Of a stretch of 64,000 nucleotides of DNA, positions 62,505 through 64,000 are shown piece after piece. A program made the translations under genes and the position numbers. This DNA comes from Geoalkalibacter subterraneus (lineage in GTDB: Bacteria; Desulfobacterota; Desulfuromonadia; Desulfuromonadales; Geoalkalibacteraceae), in contig NZ_CP010311.1 in NCBI RefSeq assembly GCF_000827125.1, positions 62,001-126,000 of the forward strand, in the 5' to 3' direction. Every line of letters starts with the position of its first letter. The stretch's first letter is position 1. Under the pieces are notes generated by a model, which worked only from the letters and a program-made list of their open reading frames with translations, ran no database searches and was not told the origin of the DNA.

Positions 62505-63959
62505 TCAGTAACCGCCGCCCAGAGTGCGCAGGACTTCCGGATCTTCCTCATCCTGTGCGAGGACCAGGTGGCAGGTGTCGCAATCCATCGAGATGACCTC
62601 TCCGCTTTCCGTCTCATGCATGTCGTTGTGACAACGCAGGCAGCCGATAGAGAAATCGAAATCCTCGGTATGGCCGATGTGGTTGGTATAGGTATTCCAT
62701 TCAATTTTCATCTCAGGGAAAACATTTTCACTGTATGCTTCCTGGATACCGGTAATCGCTTTCTGAAGTTTTTCAGGGTTGTCCCGGCCGATTTCGGGAT
62801 AATTCTGTTTGTACCAGGCGGTCAGATCCGTGGCAATGCGCGTTCTCGCTTCATCCTGGGTGGCATATTCTTTCTGCACAACTTCCATTGCCTTTTTCTT
62901 GATGAAGGGGATTTCAGAAGGGATTTTTCCCTCGAGGATCTTGTTGTCAATGGCACGCCCGGGCGGCAGGTAAATATGAGTCGGGCGGTTGTGGCAGTCG
63001 ATGCAGTCCATCTCTCTCACATCTGCGTGTTCAATCTCCGAATCCGTCCGGGTGCGGAAAACTTTCTCGGTGCCATCCGCCTGCTGGAGAACGACCTCGG
63101 GGATCACGGTGCGCTGCCAGTCTGCCGCTTTGTAGATGATCTTGTTTTCCGGTGCCACATGCCAGTGAATTCCATGGGCACTGGTGGTGCGGTCGCCGGC
63201 CGACCCGATTTTCATCAGCAGCACGCTCTGGACATGCGTGTTTTCTTCATCGTCCAGAAACTTGTCACGAATGACAAGCTTGTCGCCATGGAATTTCTCG
63301 GGACGATGGCACTCCTCACAGGTGTCACGGGCCGGGCGAAGTCCGTGTACAGGCGTTTCAATTGGCCTAGGATAGGTGCCGAAGGCGACAGCGGCCAACT
63401 GCCGTGCCCCGGAAATCTTCGATTTGACAAACCAGGTGGCTCCGGAGCCGATATGGCATTCGACGCAATTGACCCGAGAGTGGGGTGAGTTCTGATAGGC
63501 GGTGTATTCCGGATTCATTACCGTGTGACAGAACTGCCCGCAGAAACCGTTTGATTCCATATAATGGTAGCCGCGGTAAGCAAGTAACCCCATGATGAAA
63601 ATATTGACCCCCGTAAGGAAGACTGCAAAAAAGACCAATTTGCGCATTTTGTTGAACTTGGTGGGGTCGGTAAAAAAGTCGCGCAGGTAATCCATGGTGA
63701 ACAGGCGTACCTCTTCTTTTCCTTTGAAGAAGAACAGACCGAGGAAAACCAGGACCAGTCCGCCGATGAAAGCCGGTCCCAGGATCATGTAGATCAGGGC
63801 AGCCATGTAGGTATTGTCGATGTGGGCGGTGAGGTCGTAGAGAATAGCTCCAAAGAGAAAAGGAAATACGGCGGTGACAACCATGGCCCCGACAAGGGAA
63901 ACGCGGCTGCGCGCGATGCCTTTGGTAAAAGCTGAAACGATGTCGGTAAGTTTTTTCAT
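62505..63959 (-). CDS. ImcH-like inner-membrane NapC/NirT multihaem cytochrome
   Basis: A 484-residue membrane cytochrome with three N-terminal helices (about 20-43, 52-77, 107-128) and a periplasmic haem domain. Haem motifs are FCGQFCHTVM (residues 140-145, unusual CX3CH spacing), NCVECH, TCEECH, DCIDCH, GCLRCH and DCDTCH: six in all by direct reading. This resembles Geobacter ImcH, which passes electrons from menaquinol to periplasmic cytochromes for high-potential acceptors; the assignment is by resemblance. The NapC/NirT N-terminal region is normal. AAAGGGGCC lies before the ATG. The gene ends at the strong terminator. Confidence 0.85.
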   Translation of the reverse strand: MKKLTDIVSAFTKGIARSRVSLVGAMVVTAVFPFLFGAILYDLTAHIDNTYMAALIYMILGPAFIGGLVLVFLGLFFFKGKEEVRLFTMDYLRDFFTDPTKFNKMRKLVFFAVFLTGVNIFIMGLLAYRGYHYMESNGFCGQFCHTVMNPEYTAYQNSPHSRVNCVECHIGSGATWFVKSKISGARQLAAVAFGTYPRPIETPVHGLRPARDTCEECHRPEKFHGDKLVIRDKFLDDEENTHVQSVLLMKIGSAGDRTTSAHGIHWHVAPENKIIYKAADWQRTVIPEVVLQQADGTEKVFRTRTDSEIEHADVREMDCIDCHNRPTHIYLPPGRAIDNKILEGKIPSEIPFIKKKAMEVVQKEYATQDEARTRIATDLTAWYKQNYPEIGRDNPEKLQKAITGIQEAYSENVFPEMKIEWNTYTNHIGHTEDFDFSIGCLRCHNDMHETESGEVISMDCDTCHLVLAQDEEDPEVLRTLGGGY

Positions 63960-64000
63960 TCTGTGGCCCCTTTTTGTTTATTATTTCAGCACATTCGATT

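Noticed and set aside
62505-63959. Annotation as NrfH (nitrite reductase small subunit)
   Set aside because: The protein is far longer than NrfH, has six haem motifs and three helices, and no nrfA is adjacent.
1-64000. Search for tRNA, rRNA, CRISPR arrays, transposases and integrases
   Set aside because: No cloverleaf-like segment with a T-arm motif, no rRNA core sequence, no regularly spaced repeats and no DDE or recombinase motifs were seen. A covariance-model scan would be decisive.

Overview
The window looks like a chromosomal segment from a Desulfuromonadales-type bacterium (Geobacter, Geoalkalibacter or Desulfuromonas relatives). The evidence is indirect: GC-rich codon use, an inner-membrane ImcH-like multihaem cytochrome, a MacA/CcpA-type dihaem peroxidase, long PAS/CheR and PAS/sigma-54 regulators, a CarD-IspD-IspF-GlnS block, and a CIRCE-controlled hrcA-grpE-dnaK-dnaJ locus. 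No rRNA, tRNA, CRISPR array, prophage or intact insertion sequence was found.

Layout. 1-8.3 kb: sensory proteins (a CheR-PAS fusion cut by the window edge, a PAS sigma-54 activator, a histidine kinase) surround a set of very small stress-type genes (CsbD, Lmo0937-like, DUF3309, ABM, BON lipoprotein) and are followed by a GH13 glucan enzyme. 8.4-12.4 kb: comM, a CDF metal exporter, a small membrane protein and a nitrilase-family amidase. 12.5-20.9 kb: a long Mrp-type cation/proton antiporter operon with three NuoL/M/N-like subunits, MbhD/MbhE-like pieces in place of the C-terminal part of MrpA, two small unrecognised membrane proteins and a UspA protein. 21-29.8 kb: hemW, hrcA-grpE-dnaK-dnaJ, then an LpoA-like protein and a lipoprotein. 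29.8-35 kb: panE, a broken TPR gene, carD, ispD, ispF, glnS. 35-42.7 kb: an alternative chemosensory operon (cheR-TPR, cheW, mcp, hybrid cheA, cheB). 42.8-52.5 kb: cysS, uvrB, a MerA-like flavoprotein, a DRTGG/BioD-like ATPase, a SAP-like mini-protein, a UbiD decarboxylase and a cysteine synthase. 52.5-54.6 kb: decayed LuxI and EAL fragments, a ferritin-like protein and the dihaem peroxidase. 54.7-64 kb: a PLD protein with a broken VTT domain, an EEP hydrolase, znuABC, a large MscS-type channel and the ImcH-like cytochrome.

The standard genes are well supported. The more notable observations are: (i) at least five genes reduced by internal deletion or frameshift (OmpA-like, TPR protein, LuxI, EAL, VTT domain), suggesting repeated deletional decay; among them is a LuxI remnant that keeps its catalytic half and stops at TAG in frame with an EAL remnant; (ii) the unusual Mrp operon, in which the third antiporter subunit has Asn where the TM7 Lys is expected; (iii) a 104-bp palindromic element between cheR and cheW; (iv) short tandem duplications just upstream of gene starts. 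No wholly new defence or biosynthetic system could be demonstrated. The Mrp-like operon with its two unrecognised small membrane proteins is the best candidate for an undescribed complex.
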